A DNA stretch of 7,527 nt from CAZPQV01 sp964588705 (GTDB lineage: Bacteria; Bacteroidota; Bacteroidia; Flavobacteriales; Weeksellaceae), in contig CAZPQV010000088.1 of the NCBI GenBank assembly GCA_964588705.1, positions 1-7,527 on the forward strand, written 5' to 3'. Under the pieces are notes generated by a model. That model did not search any database. It was not told the origin of the DNA and was given only the letters and a program-made list of their open reading frames with translations. This document shows positions 1 to 5,349 of this stretch, piece after piece (the first letter of the stretch is position 1; each line of letters opens with the position of its first letter). Made by a program: the position numbers and the translations under genes.

Positions 1-2
1 AC

Positions 3-44
3 CCCTAAACCCGAACCTCGTATCTCGTATCTCGAAACTCAAAA
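3..44. repeat. Degenerate 7-nt tandem repeat, six units
   Basis: Six consecutive heptamers can be read in register: CCCTAAA (3-9), CCCGAAC (10-16), CTCGTAT (17-23), CTCGTAT (24-30), CTCGAAA (31-37) and CTCAAAA (38-44). Two neighbouring units are identical and the others share the CYCNAAA/CTCGNAN pattern. The array lies directly upstream of the putative ribF promoter and may continue beyond the left edge of the window. Its function is unknown; it looks like a short intergenic repeat of the kind scattered through flavobacterial genomes. Confidence 0.65.
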
Positions 45-52
45 CATTTCCC

Positions 53-60
53 TATTTTTG
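53..60 (+). promoter_or_regulatory. Candidate -7 promoter element for ribF
   Basis: TATTTTTG fits the Bacteroidota -7 consensus TAnnTTTG. It sits about 20 nt before the ribF TTG start, implying a 5' leader of roughly 15 nt. No clear -33 TTTG lies at the expected distance, so the call rests on the -7 box and its position. No FMN riboswitch fold is visible in the 80 bases upstream of the gene that fall inside the window. Confidence 0.4.
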
Positions 61-80
61 CATTCTAAAATTTTCACCCT

Positions 81-1001
81 TTGAAAATCTTCAGAAATTT
101 CAGCGATTATACAGACCGTAAACCTCTTGCACTTTCCCTTGGAATGTTCGATGGTGTGCATCTTGGGCATCAAAGTATTATTAATGCGCTTCACGAAGTT
201 TCTTCGGAGAAAGGTCTTGAATCGGCAATCCTTACCTTTTGGCCGCATCCGCGACTGGTTTTTAATCCAAATAAAGATTTAAAACTATTAAATACCCTTG
301 AAGAAAAATCCCAGCTGCTCTCCTCTTTTGATATTGAAAATCTTTTTCTGAAAGAATTTGATGAAGAGTTCCGAAATCTTTCGGGTGAAGAATTTGTAAG
401 ACAAATTCTTGTTGATAAACTGAATGTAAAACATTTAATCGTTGGCTACGATCACGTTTTCGGGAAAAACAGAAGTGGTAATTTTGAACTGCTCAAAAAA
501 CTTGCTCCGGAATTAGGTTTTGAAGTAGTACAAATGGAAGCGGTCAATATTCATAATAAAAATATTTCTTCCACCAAAGTTCGGAATGCACTTCTGGAAG
601 GTCAAATAAAAGAAGCGAACGAACTGCTGGGTTATCATTATCCGGTTTCAGGAACGGTGACTGACGGTAAAAAACTCGGAAGAACCATCGGCTATCCAAC
701 CGCTAATATTGAAGTAAACCGCTTGAAACTTCTTCCAAAAAAAGGAGCTTATATTACCGATGTTTTTATCGATGGCGAGCAATATCAAGGAATGCTGAGC
801 ATCGGCACCAATCCTACCGTTGAAGGAACTGATTTAACAACAGAAGTTTATATTCTCGATTTCGACCGGGATATTTACGGAAAAGAAATTACCGTGGCTT
901 TCAGAGAATTTCTGCATGAAGAAATAAAGTTTGAAAGCATTGAAAAACTGATCGAAAGATTGGATGAGGATAAACGGCTGACGGAAGAATTTTATTCTTA
1001 A
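81..1001 (+). CDS. ribF: Bifunctional riboflavin kinase / FAD synthetase
   Basis: This enzyme phosphorylates riboflavin to FMN and then adenylates FMN to FAD, in the cytoplasm. The 306-residue length is normal for bacterial RibF. The N-terminal nucleotidyltransferase (FAD synthetase) domain shows GMFDGVHLGHQ at 21-31 with the HxGH motif, VGYDHVFGKNRSG at 121-133 and ISSTKVRNAL at 162-171. The C-terminal kinase domain shows DGKKLGRTIGYPTANI at 195-210, SIGTNPTV at 240-247 and TTEVYILDFD at 253-262, where Glu255 is the likely catalytic base. The start is TTG at 81: an in-frame TAA at 66-68 blocks longer versions, and the next ATG (residue 22) would remove the start of the nucleotidyltransferase domain. 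The gene converges on the MmcQ/YjbR gene with a 9-nt gap. Family assignment is very secure. Confidence 0.96.
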   Translation: MKIFRNFSDYTDRKPLALSLGMFDGVHLGHQSIINALHEVSSEKGLESAILTFWPHPRLVFNPNKDLKLLNTLEEKSQLLSSFDIENLFLKEFDEEFRNLSGEEFVRQILVDKLNVKHLIVGYDHVFGKNRSGNFELLKKLAPELGFEVVQMEAVNIHNKNISSTKVRNALLEGQIKEANELLGYHYPVSGTVTDGKKLGRTIGYPTANIEVNRLKLLPKKGAYITDVFIDGEQYQGMLSIGTNPTVEGTDLTTEVYILDFDRDIYGKEITVAFREFLHEEIKFESIEKLIERLDEDKRLTEEFYS

Positions 1002-1010
1002 TCAAAATAC

Positions 1011-1364
1011 TCACTCATTCATAATTTCCTCCCTCGCCTTTCTCGTCAGCGATGAAAAAATCAGGTCATACGAATGATCAATCAATTTTAATATCAATTC
1101 TTTTTTCAGTCCATCGCAAACCACCGAATTCCAATGGGTTTTATTCATATGCCACGCGCCGGAAATCTGCGGATATTCTTCCCGAAGTTCTTCGCTCCAT
1201 TCGGGATCGGCTTTTGCAGAAAATTGTGTGGGCTGCTTTTCCAAAGGAACTAAAAGAAACATCTTATTCCCCACTTTAAAAACGAGAGTTTCATCATCAA
1301 AAGGCAAACTTTCGGTAACTCCGTTTTTAGCAAGACAATAATCTCGGATGGCTTCGATGTTCAT
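1011..1364 (-). CDS. MmcQ/YjbR family protein
   Basis: This is a 117-residue protein of the MmcQ/YjbR family, a small alpha/beta fold often annotated as DNA-binding although its cellular role is not settled. Recognisable blocks are PFDDETLVFKVGNKMFLL at 21-38, KADPEWSEELREEYP at 51-65, GAWHMNKTHWNSV at 69-81 (the most family-typical segment) and LIDHSYDLIFSSLTRKAREE at 94-113. The reading frame stays open to an ATG at 1442, but the start at 1364 is preferred. It gives the usual family length, begins with the typical MNIEAIRDYC helix, and leaves the candidate promoter at 1398-1405 upstream rather than inside the gene. It is transcribed divergently from the oxidoreductase at 1460 and ends tail-to-tail with ribF. 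The family is clear; the biochemical function is not known. Confidence 0.88.
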   Translation of the reverse strand: MNIEAIRDYCLAKNGVTESLPFDDETLVFKVGNKMFLLVPLEKQPTQFSAKADPEWSEELREEYPQISGAWHMNKTHWNSVVCDGLKKELILKLIDHSYDLIFSSLTRKAREEIMNE

Positions 1365-1397
1365 AAGATATAGCTGATGAATGATGATTTTTTCAAT

Positions 1398-1405
1398 CAA
1401 ATTTA
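1398..1405 (-). promoter_or_regulatory. Candidate -7 promoter element for the MmcQ/YjbR gene
   Basis: Read on the minus strand this is TAAATTTG, matching TAnnTTTG. It lies about 33 nt before the chosen ATG at 1364, giving a leader near 28 nt. No strong -33 TTTG is seen; the sequence at that distance is TTTT-rich. If it is real, the longer reading to 1442 cannot be the main product. Confidence 0.4.
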
Positions 1406-1418
1406 GTAAATTAGTTAC

Positions 1419-1433
1419 GATAAAACATTTATC
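1419..1433. repeat. Perfect 6-bp inverted repeat in the divergent intergenic region
   Basis: GATAAA (1419-1424), a 3-nt spacer ACA, then TTTATC (1428-1433) form a perfect small palindrome between the divergently transcribed MmcQ/YjbR and oxidoreductase genes. It sits just upstream of the candidate -7 box of the former and about 27 nt before the start of the latter. Position and symmetry fit an operator, but in AT-rich DNA such a palindrome can arise by chance and no regulator gene is adjacent. Confidence 0.3.
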
Positions 1434-1459
1434 ATTAATCAATTATCTTTTTTTAAAAA

Positions 1460-2116
1460 ATGAAAGCTCTCATCATCGGCGCAACAGGCGCTACGGGAAA
1501 AGACTTGGTAAATAAACTCCTTGCTGATGCAGATTTTGAGGAAGTACACGCTTTTGTGAGGCGGCCATTGGATATAGAAAATGAAAAACTGAAATCCCAT
1601 ATTGTAAATTTCGAAAGTCCCGAAGAATGGAAGGATTTGGTGAAAGGTGACGTTGCTTTTTCCTGTCTTGGCACAACTCTGAAAGATGCCGGAAGCAAAG
1701 ATGCACAACGAAAAGTAGATTTCGATTACCAGTATAATTTTGCGAAAGCAGCCAAGGAAAATGATGTTGAAGATTATATTCTTGTTTCCTCTTACGGTGC
1801 AAATCCCAATTCAAAAATCTTTTATTCGCGTATGAAAGGTGAATTGGAGGAAGAAGTGAAAAATCTCCATTTCAATAAGATCACCATTTTCCAGCCGGGA
1901 ATGCTCGACCGTAAAAACTCGGAAAGAAAAGCCGAAGTATTGGGCGGAAAAATCATCAAATTTGCTAATAAACTCGGCGTGATGGAAAGTCAGAAACCAT
2001 TACCTACAGATGTTTTGGCACAGGCTATGGTAAATTCATCAAAAATCAAATCCAATGGTTATTCTAAGATAAAACTGGGAAGTATTTTCAGCTTCGCTGA
2101 GAAATCAAATGATTAG
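1460..2116 (+). CDS. NAD(P)-binding Rossmann-fold oxidoreductase, SDR-like
   Basis: This 218-residue protein belongs to the atypical short-chain dehydrogenase/NAD(P)H-binding group related to HTATIP2/TIP30-like proteins. The N-terminus has a beta strand followed by the glycine-rich dinucleotide motif GATGATG at 7-13. FSCLGTT follows at 67-73, then VSSYGAN at 109-115 at the end of a core strand, and YSRMKGELE at 122-130 carrying the YxxxK pair (Tyr122, Lys126) of SDR active sites. Arg34/Arg35 at the end of the second strand could favour NADPH, which is an inference. The protein is cytoplasmic, with no signal peptide or membrane segment. The ATG at 1460 directly precedes the first strand and follows an A-rich stretch, as is usual for Bacteroidota. 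The substrate cannot be told from the sequence, and the neighbours give no pathway context. Confidence 0.87.
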   Translation: MKALIIGATGATGKDLVNKLLADADFEEVHAFVRRPLDIENEKLKSHIVNFESPEEWKDLVKGDVAFSCLGTTLKDAGSKDAQRKVDFDYQYNFAKAAKENDVEDYILVSSYGANPNSKIFYSRMKGELEEEVKNLHFNKITIFQPGMLDRKNSERKAEVLGGKIIKFANKLGVMESQKPLPTDVLAQAMVNSSKIKSNGYSKIKLGSIFSFAEKSND

Positions 2117-2123
2117 TTATTTG

Positions 2124-2158
2124 TACACAGAGTTTCATGGAGTTTTACACGGAAGTTG
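2124..2158 (+). repeat. GAGTTT-type short repeat, left block
   Basis: Three degenerate units follow one another: CACAGAGTTT (2126-2135), CATGGAGTTTTA (2136-2147) and CACGGAAGTTG (2148-2158). They begin just after the oxidoreductase stop codon. The same kind of unit recurs in the opposite orientation at 2237-2271; the first unit is a perfect 10-bp inverted match to 2237-2246. This is non-coding and looks like a short interspersed intergenic repeat. Confidence 0.6.
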
Positions 2159-2236
2159 CTCTACGTTTTATTGAAAAGAAACAACAGTAATTAAATATAA
2201 ATAAAATCTCATTATTTGTTAGAAAATATTTTTTTT

Positions 2237-2271
2237 AAACTCTGTGAATTCCTCCAAAAACTCTATGAAAT
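2237..2271 (-). repeat. GAGTTT-type short repeat, right block (inverted)
   Basis: Read on the minus strand, this block contains CATAGAGTTTT, a TGGAGGAATT spacer-like unit, and CACAGAGTTT. Positions 2237-2246 are the exact reverse complement of 2126-2135, and 2257-2270 match the reverse complement of 2133-2146 at 13 of 14 positions. The order of the two matching units is swapped between blocks, so this is a repeated unit family rather than one simple long hairpin. The roughly 78-base spacer between the blocks is AT-rich and shows no gene. Confidence 0.6.
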
Positions 2272-2275
2272 AAAA

Positions 2276-2306
2276 TCAAAAAAAATGCCTCAATATGGAG
2301 GCATTT
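2276..2306 (-). terminator. Intrinsic terminator after the glutathione peroxidase gene
   Basis: A perfect 9-bp stem, AAATGCCTC (2283-2291) against GAGGCATTT (2298-2306), encloses a 6-nt loop. On the minus strand it starts 2 nt after the TGA of the peroxidase gene and runs directly into a T tract (the A run 2278-2285 on the + strand), the layout of a rho-independent terminator. It would close the minus-strand gene run that ends here. The strand is set by the T tract; on the + strand the stem is followed by ATCAG, not a T run. Confidence 0.9.
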
Positions 2307-2307
2307 A

Positions 2308-2883
2308 TCAGTTTAAATATTTTGTAATCGCATCGTCCGTTGGTTTGGTCGTGCTGATGAACGTATCAATCAGTTTACCGTTTTCGTCCAACAGAAATTT
2401 GGTGAAATTCCAAAGAATTGCTGTGTTTTTCACACCGTTCAATTCCTTATCGGTCAGGTATTGAAAAATAGGCGCGATATCATCACCTTTCACCGAAACT
2501 TTTGCAGCCATCGGAAACGAAACGCCATAATTTCTTTCGCAGAATGTAGCAATTTCTTCATTGGATCCCGGCTCCTGACCTCCAAAGTTATTTGCCGGAA
2601 AACCTACAATAACCAACTTGTCATTATATTTTTTGTGAAGCTCCTCCAAATCAGCATATTGTGGCGTAAACCCACATTCTGAGGCAGTATTTACAATCAG
2701 AATTTTCTTTCCTTTATAATCGGCAAAGTTAATCTCGTTGCCTTCCAAACCTTCAACTTTATAGTCGTAAATTGTTTTTCCCATAAGTTCCTGTGTTTTG
2801 GCTTTTACCGCTTCACTTTTCTGGTTGGTGCAGTTTTGTAAAAAAGCTACAACCGAAAGCAGCAGAATGAATATTTTTTTCAT
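2308..2883 (-). CDS. Glutathione peroxidase family protein with lipoprotein-like leader
   Basis: This is a 191-residue peroxidase of the GPx fold that reduces hydrogen or organic peroxides. NTASECGFTPQY at 65-76 holds the peroxidatic Cys70, FPANNFGGQEPG at 95-106 gives Gln103, and WNFTKF at 158-163 gives Trp158 and Asn159 of the usual tetrad. Cys115, in the segment IATFCERNYG, sits where the resolving Cys of thioredoxin-dependent (2-Cys) GPx proteins lies, so thioredoxin rather than glutathione is the likelier reductant. The FPCNQF cysteine of many homologues is Ala here. The N-terminus (MKKIFILLLSVVAFLQNC) is a signal sequence with Cys18 in a loose lipobox, suggesting a lipid-anchored envelope protein. 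The gene follows the LolA-like gene by 27 nt and ends at a strong terminator. The family is certain; reductant and localisation are inferred. Confidence 0.93.
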   Translation of the reverse strand: MKKIFILLLSVVAFLQNCTNQKSEAVKAKTQELMGKTIYDYKVEGLEGNEINFADYKGKKILIVNTASECGFTPQYADLEELHKKYNDKLVIVGFPANNFGGQEPGSNEEIATFCERNYGVSFPMAAKVSVKGDDIAPIFQYLTDKELNGVKNTAILWNFTKFLLDENGKLIDTFISTTKPTDDAITKYLN

Positions 2884-2897
2884 TTCAGAGTTTTATA

Positions 2898-2905
2898 CAA
2901 AGTTA
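2898..2905 (-). promoter_or_regulatory. Candidate -7 promoter element for the peroxidase gene
   Basis: Read on the minus strand this is TAACTTTG, fitting TAnnTTTG, placed in the 27-nt gap between the stop of the LolA-like gene and the peroxidase ATG. It would give a very short leader of about 8 nt. No convincing -33 element is visible, so separate transcription of the peroxidase gene is only possible, alongside read-through from upstream. Confidence 0.3.
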
Positions 2906-2910
2906 TGAAA

Positions 2911-3582
2911 TCAGAATTTAAAGGTATTTTCAGGAAACACTTTGTTGGTTTCAATTTTATTCAAAATCATTACGTAATCACTGTCACGCTGCGGACTCGA
3001 ACTTTCAATTCTAAAAGGAAACATCAGGCTTCCAACCTTTTTATAGTCTGAATAAGTAAGCGTTTCGTCCTTCTTCTCTTCTTTCAGTAGCATATAAGTT
3101 TTAGCATCAAAATAGTAGTAAGTTTTATTTACATTTTTGGTAAGTTCAACTTTTAAAACATCCAGATTTCCTAATTTTTCTTTACCTAAAAATTCAGCAG
3201 TAAATCCCTTATTCTCAAAATCGATAAAATCGTTATCAAAACTTTCAGCGACATAATTCGGATAAACCTGAAGCTTGTTGGTAGCATAGTTCATCGCATA
3301 ACCTTTCTTACCGTCGTAACCTTCAATGGCAGTTTCCTTCTTCCCTATGGTTATCACCGTTTTGGTGAGATTCGGGCGGTGTTGGAAAATTTTAATTGGA
3401 TATTCGTCTTTAATTCCTAAGGTTACTTTTCCGTCCAGAATTACTGAATTCAGTACTTTCCAGTTGATCAGTCCGCCGGAAAGTTCAATATTTTTTTCAA
3501 TGATTTCCTTTCCTGTCTGTGCAAAAATTATTTGTGAAAATATAATGCTGAAAACTATTAACAATCGTTTCATTAATTTCAT
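2911..3582 (-). CDS. Secreted LolA-like (outer-membrane lipoprotein-sorting-like) protein
   Basis: This is a 223-residue exported protein. It has a typical signal peptide: basic MKLMKR, a hydrophobic core through about residue 20, and a likely signal peptidase I site after Ala21 (IFA|QTG). The mature part begins with TGKEIIEKNIELSGG, a helical opening seen in flavobacterial proteins annotated as outer-membrane lipoprotein-sorting proteins. It is followed by alternating short strands with YDGKKGYAMNY, KVELTKNVNKTYYYFDAKTYM and YKKVGSLMFPFRIE. This pattern of substrate-like 'gene product, conversion, sugar/lipid' strands fits the LolA/LolB half-barrel fold, which binds lipid-modified or hydrophobic partners in the periplasm. 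No cysteine suggests a lipoprotein anchor. An ATG at 3573 (Met4) is an alternative start. The fold assignment is by pattern only; the gene might equally be called a conserved hypothetical. Confidence 0.72.
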   Translation of the reverse strand: MKLMKRLLIVFSIIFSQIIFAQTGKEIIEKNIELSGGLINWKVLNSVILDGKVTLGIKDEYPIKIFQHRPNLTKTVITIGKKETAIEGYDGKKGYAMNYATNKLQVYPNYVAESFDNDFIDFENKGFTAEFLGKEKLGNLDVLKVELTKNVNKTYYYFDAKTYMLLKEEKKDETLTYSDYKKVGSLMFPFRIESSSPQRDSDYVMILNKIETNKVFPENTFKF

Positions 3583-3598
3583 TTCTTTATTAATCGGT

Positions 3599-3606
3599 CA
3601 AATATA
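3599..3606 (-). promoter_or_regulatory. Candidate -7 promoter element for the LolA-like gene
   Basis: On the minus strand this reads TATATTTG, a full match to TAnnTTTG, 16 nt before the ATG at 3582, in the 54-nt gap after kdsB. The upstream side is a run of A and T with no clear -33 TTTG. The gap suggests the LolA-like gene has its own start of transcription rather than depending wholly on kdsB read-through. Confidence 0.45.
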
Positions 3607-3636
3607 AAGTTTTTTTAAATAAAATATTAACGGTTA

Positions 3637-4377
3637 TTAATTTTCGTTGGTTTCGCCAAGAATTTGCCTTGCCTTTTCCAAATCTTCCGGAACATCGATG
3701 CCTACACCCACAAAATCGGTTTCAACCATTTTTATTTTCATTCCGTTTTCGAGATATCGGATGCATTCAATTTTTTCAAGTTTTTCTAAGGGTGTCATTT
3801 CAAGATTTGAAAATCTTATAAGCGCTTCCCTTCTGAAAGCATAAACACCAATATGCTTAAAATACTCTGCATCAATAGATTTTTCGCGATGGTAAGGAAT
3901 TACAGAGCGGCTGAAATAAAGCGCAAAACCATTAAGATCGGTAATCACTTTTACATTATTTGGATTCTCGATTTCTTCAGTTTCAGACAATTTTATTTTT
4001 AATGATGCTAAAGAAATTTCCTTTTTTTGATCATTATTAAAAACGTTGATTAATTGTTTTAAAGGCTCGGTTTTCAAAAACGGTTCATCTCCCTGAACAT
4101 TGATCACGATATCGCAGTCAATACTTTGAATGGCTTCGGCAATTCTGTCACTGCCGGTTTCGTGCTGCCCTGTCATTACCGCTTTTCCGCTGTTATTTAC
4201 GATTTCATTAAAAATAATTTCACTGTCGGTGGCCACAAAAACTTCATCGAACAGATTGGTTGCTACAACATTCTGATATGTTGTTGAAATAACGGTTTTA
4301 TCATCCAAAATTTGCATCAGTTTTCCGGGAAACCTTGATGCTTCGTATCTTGCAGGGATTACAGCGATAATTTTCAT
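3637..4377 (-). CDS. kdsB: 3-deoxy-manno-octulosonate cytidylyltransferase (CMP-Kdo synthetase)
   Basis: This cytoplasmic enzyme joins CTP and Kdo to give CMP-Kdo, the donor for the Kdo residues of the LPS inner core. The 246-residue length matches the family. Diagnostic motifs are IPARYEASRFPGK at 7-19 (CTP-binding loop), HETGSDRIAE at 72-81, NVQGDEPF at 93-100 with metal-binding Asp97, NPNNVKV at 138-144, ALYFSR at 152-157, KHIGVYAFRREAL at 174-186, LEKLEKIECIRYLENG at 197-212 and VGIDVPEDLEKA at 225-236, which includes the second metal-site Asp228. The ATG at 4377 overlaps the stop of the RES toxin gene as ATGA, so the two should be co-transcribed and probably translationally coupled. The start fits the family (strand MKIIAVIPAR). 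Identification is very secure. Confidence 0.97.
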   Translation of the reverse strand: MKIIAVIPARYEASRFPGKLMQILDDKTVISTTYQNVVATNLFDEVFVATDSEIIFNEIVNNSGKAVMTGQHETGSDRIAEAIQSIDCDIVINVQGDEPFLKTEPLKQLINVFNNDQKKEISLASLKIKLSETEEIENPNNVKVITDLNGFALYFSRSVIPYHREKSIDAEYFKHIGVYAFRREALIRFSNLEMTPLEKLEKIECIRYLENGMKIKMVETDFVGVGIDVPEDLEKARQILGETNEN

Positions 4378-4841
4378 TGTTGGTATTTTTTCAATAATTT
4401 TTCAAGCCGTTCATCAGGAACGTAAGGCAAAATATCAATTAGTTTCACCTTTCCAAAATCTTTATGAGTTGTATTGATGATGTAATTGAAATTCTCAGGC
4501 ATTACGGATGACGGCACTTTCAGGCATAAACTTTTTTGCGCGTTATACCACAAATCTCCTATTTTCTGAAGCTCGGGGTAGCTTTCCATTTCACGCCATT
4601 TTTTAGGCAGTTTATTATTGTCTATGACTTCGAATTTACCTTCGGGAACCTCGATTACCATTATCCTATAATCTTCATTAAAGCCTGTCCCTACACGATA
4701 AATCATATTTTCAAGCAAAGCCAGTGAAACATTTTCTGAGGTATAGAGCACCAGTTTTCCGTTACTGTTCCATCTTCCGGAAAGTCCGCTTACGGAAAGA
4801 TTCTCCGAATATTTTTTATGAGCAATCCTAAAAACCAGCAT
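4374..4841 (-). CDS. RES-domain toxin of a Xre-RES toxin-antitoxin pair
   Basis: This is a 155-residue RES-domain protein. Characterised members such as MbcT, ParT and bacterial RES toxins act on NAD+ (degradation or ADP-ribosyl transfer) in the cytoplasm. Family signatures are the opening VFRIAHKKY at 3-11, SGRWNSNG at 21-28 (Arg23), VLYTSENVSLALLE at 31-44 (Tyr33, Glu44) and the C-terminal VPSSVMPENFNYIINTTHKDF at 109-129, with Ser111/Ser112 as the conserved serine. The family's Arg, Glu and Ser are therefore all present and the gene looks intact. It begins 9 nt after the antitoxin stop, and its last four bases overlap the kdsB ATG. The closest cognate is the upstream Xre-type gene, matching the usual antitoxin-toxin order. 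Whether it acts by hydrolysis, phosphorolysis or ADP-ribosylation cannot be read from sequence. Confidence 0.92.
   Translation of the reverse strand: MLVFRIAHKKYSENLSVSGLSGRWNSNGKLVLYTSENVSLALLENMIYRVGTGFNEDYRIMVIEVPEGKFEVIDNNKLPKKWREMESYPELQKIGDLWYNAQKSLCLKVPSSVMPENFNYIINTTHKDFGKVKLIDILPYVPDERLEKLLKKYQQ
4381..4394. repeat. 14-bp direct repeat, kdsB-side copy
   Basis: TGGTATTTTTTCAA here matches TGGAATTTTTTCAA at 5363-5376 at 13 of 14 positions, in the same orientation. It covers the last codons of the RES toxin gene and ends 4 bases before the kdsB start. Together the copies enclose almost exactly the antitoxin-toxin module. The T6 core makes chance similarity possible. Confidence 0.4.
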
Positions 4842-4850
4842 GGATAGTTT

Positions 4851-5318
4851 CTATAAAGGATACCCCTGCGCCATTCTTTCGAGACGGTCCATCAACAAAT
4901 CGACTCCACCGGAAGTATTCAGGTAATCTGAGGGCTTTTCTTCCGAATTCCAAAAAGGTTTTTCGAGCCAGATTTTAAATTCTTCTGTTGTTCCCAGATA
5001 TTCTTTTCCTTTTTCGAAAAGGGCAATCAGCTTTAAGAGATGTTCACTGTAATTGGCTTCCATCATTTTATCCTGATTTCGGTAATTACTGATGGTTCTA
5101 GGCGAAAGATTAATAATTGCAGCTAAAGTTTTCTCCGGAATTTTTGCATTTTCCGAGAACAAATAAAACACATTCGTATTGATGCCTTCTCTTGATTTCT
5201 TTACCAAACTGTAATCATCAAAATAAACAAACTTTCCTAAACCAGCCTTGCTATAAGCATATGCCGCTTCTGAAACCTTACTTTCCTGTGGTGTGTTTTT
5301 GTTATATTTCTTTCCCAT
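4851..5318 (-). CDS. Xre/MbcA/ParS-type antitoxin (toxin-binding C-terminal domain)
   Basis: This is a 155-residue partner of the downstream RES toxin. In this class the antitoxin binds the RES protein, blocks its active site and usually represses its own promoter. Residues 60-85 (IPEKTLAAIINLSPRTISNYRNQDKM) form the Xre-like helix-turn-helix. Residues from about 96 onward (LIALFEKGKEYLGTTEEFKIWLEKPFW, then KPSDYLNTSGGVDLLMDRLERMAQG) match the DUF2384/MbcA-ParS toxin-binding domain, which ends with the family-typical 'L.R...G'. The frame extends to an ATG at 5360, but 5318 is preferred. A Shine-Dalgarno-like AGGAAGG lies about 5 nt before it, and a TAnnTTTG promoter box falls between the two candidates. 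It precedes the toxin by 9 nt, as is usual for Xre-RES operons. Confidence 0.9.
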   Translation of the reverse strand: MGKKYNKNTPQESKVSEAAYAYSKAGLGKFVYFDDYSLVKKSREGINTNVFYLFSENAKIPEKTLAAIINLSPRTISNYRNQDKMMEANYSEHLLKLIALFEKGKEYLGTTEEFKIWLEKPFWNSEEKPSDYLNTSGGVDLLMDRLERMAQGYPL

Positions 5319-5334
5319 AATTCCTTCCTTTCCC

Positions 5335-5342
5335 CAAAGGTA
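5335..5342 (-). promoter_or_regulatory. Candidate -7 promoter element of the antitoxin-toxin(-kdsB) operon
   Basis: On the minus strand this reads TACCTTTG, a full TAnnTTTG match, 16 nt before the antitoxin ATG at 5318. A TTTG lies upstream with 15 nt between it and the octamer, shorter than the usual spacing, so the -33 element is imperfect. The 5' leader would be about 10 nt and would still include the GGAAAGGAAGG purine stretch that could bind the ribosome. Confidence 0.5.
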
Positions 5343-5349
5343 GTAATTT

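Noticed and set aside
3..9. CCCTAAA resembles a telomere repeat
   Set aside because: It occurs once as part of a degenerate heptamer array with differing units, in a bacterial gene context; the likeness is accidental.
1365..1442. 26-residue N-terminal extension of the MmcQ/YjbR protein
   Set aside because: It exceeds the usual family length, has no family-like sequence, and spans a TAnnTTTG box and a palindrome, so the region is better read as non-coding control DNA.
1491..1814. Minus-strand open frames opposite the oxidoreductase gene
   Set aside because: They are antisense to a well-supported Rossmann-fold gene and encode compositionally odd proteins without motifs.
2216..2464. Open frame on the + strand over the repeat region and the end of the peroxidase gene
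   Set aside because: It runs through the terminator and antisense to a clear glutathione peroxidase; its translation has no recognisable features.
3607..3636. Terminator after kdsB
   Set aside because: ATTAA/TTAAT pairing next to a T-rich stretch is short and all-AT; not convincing.
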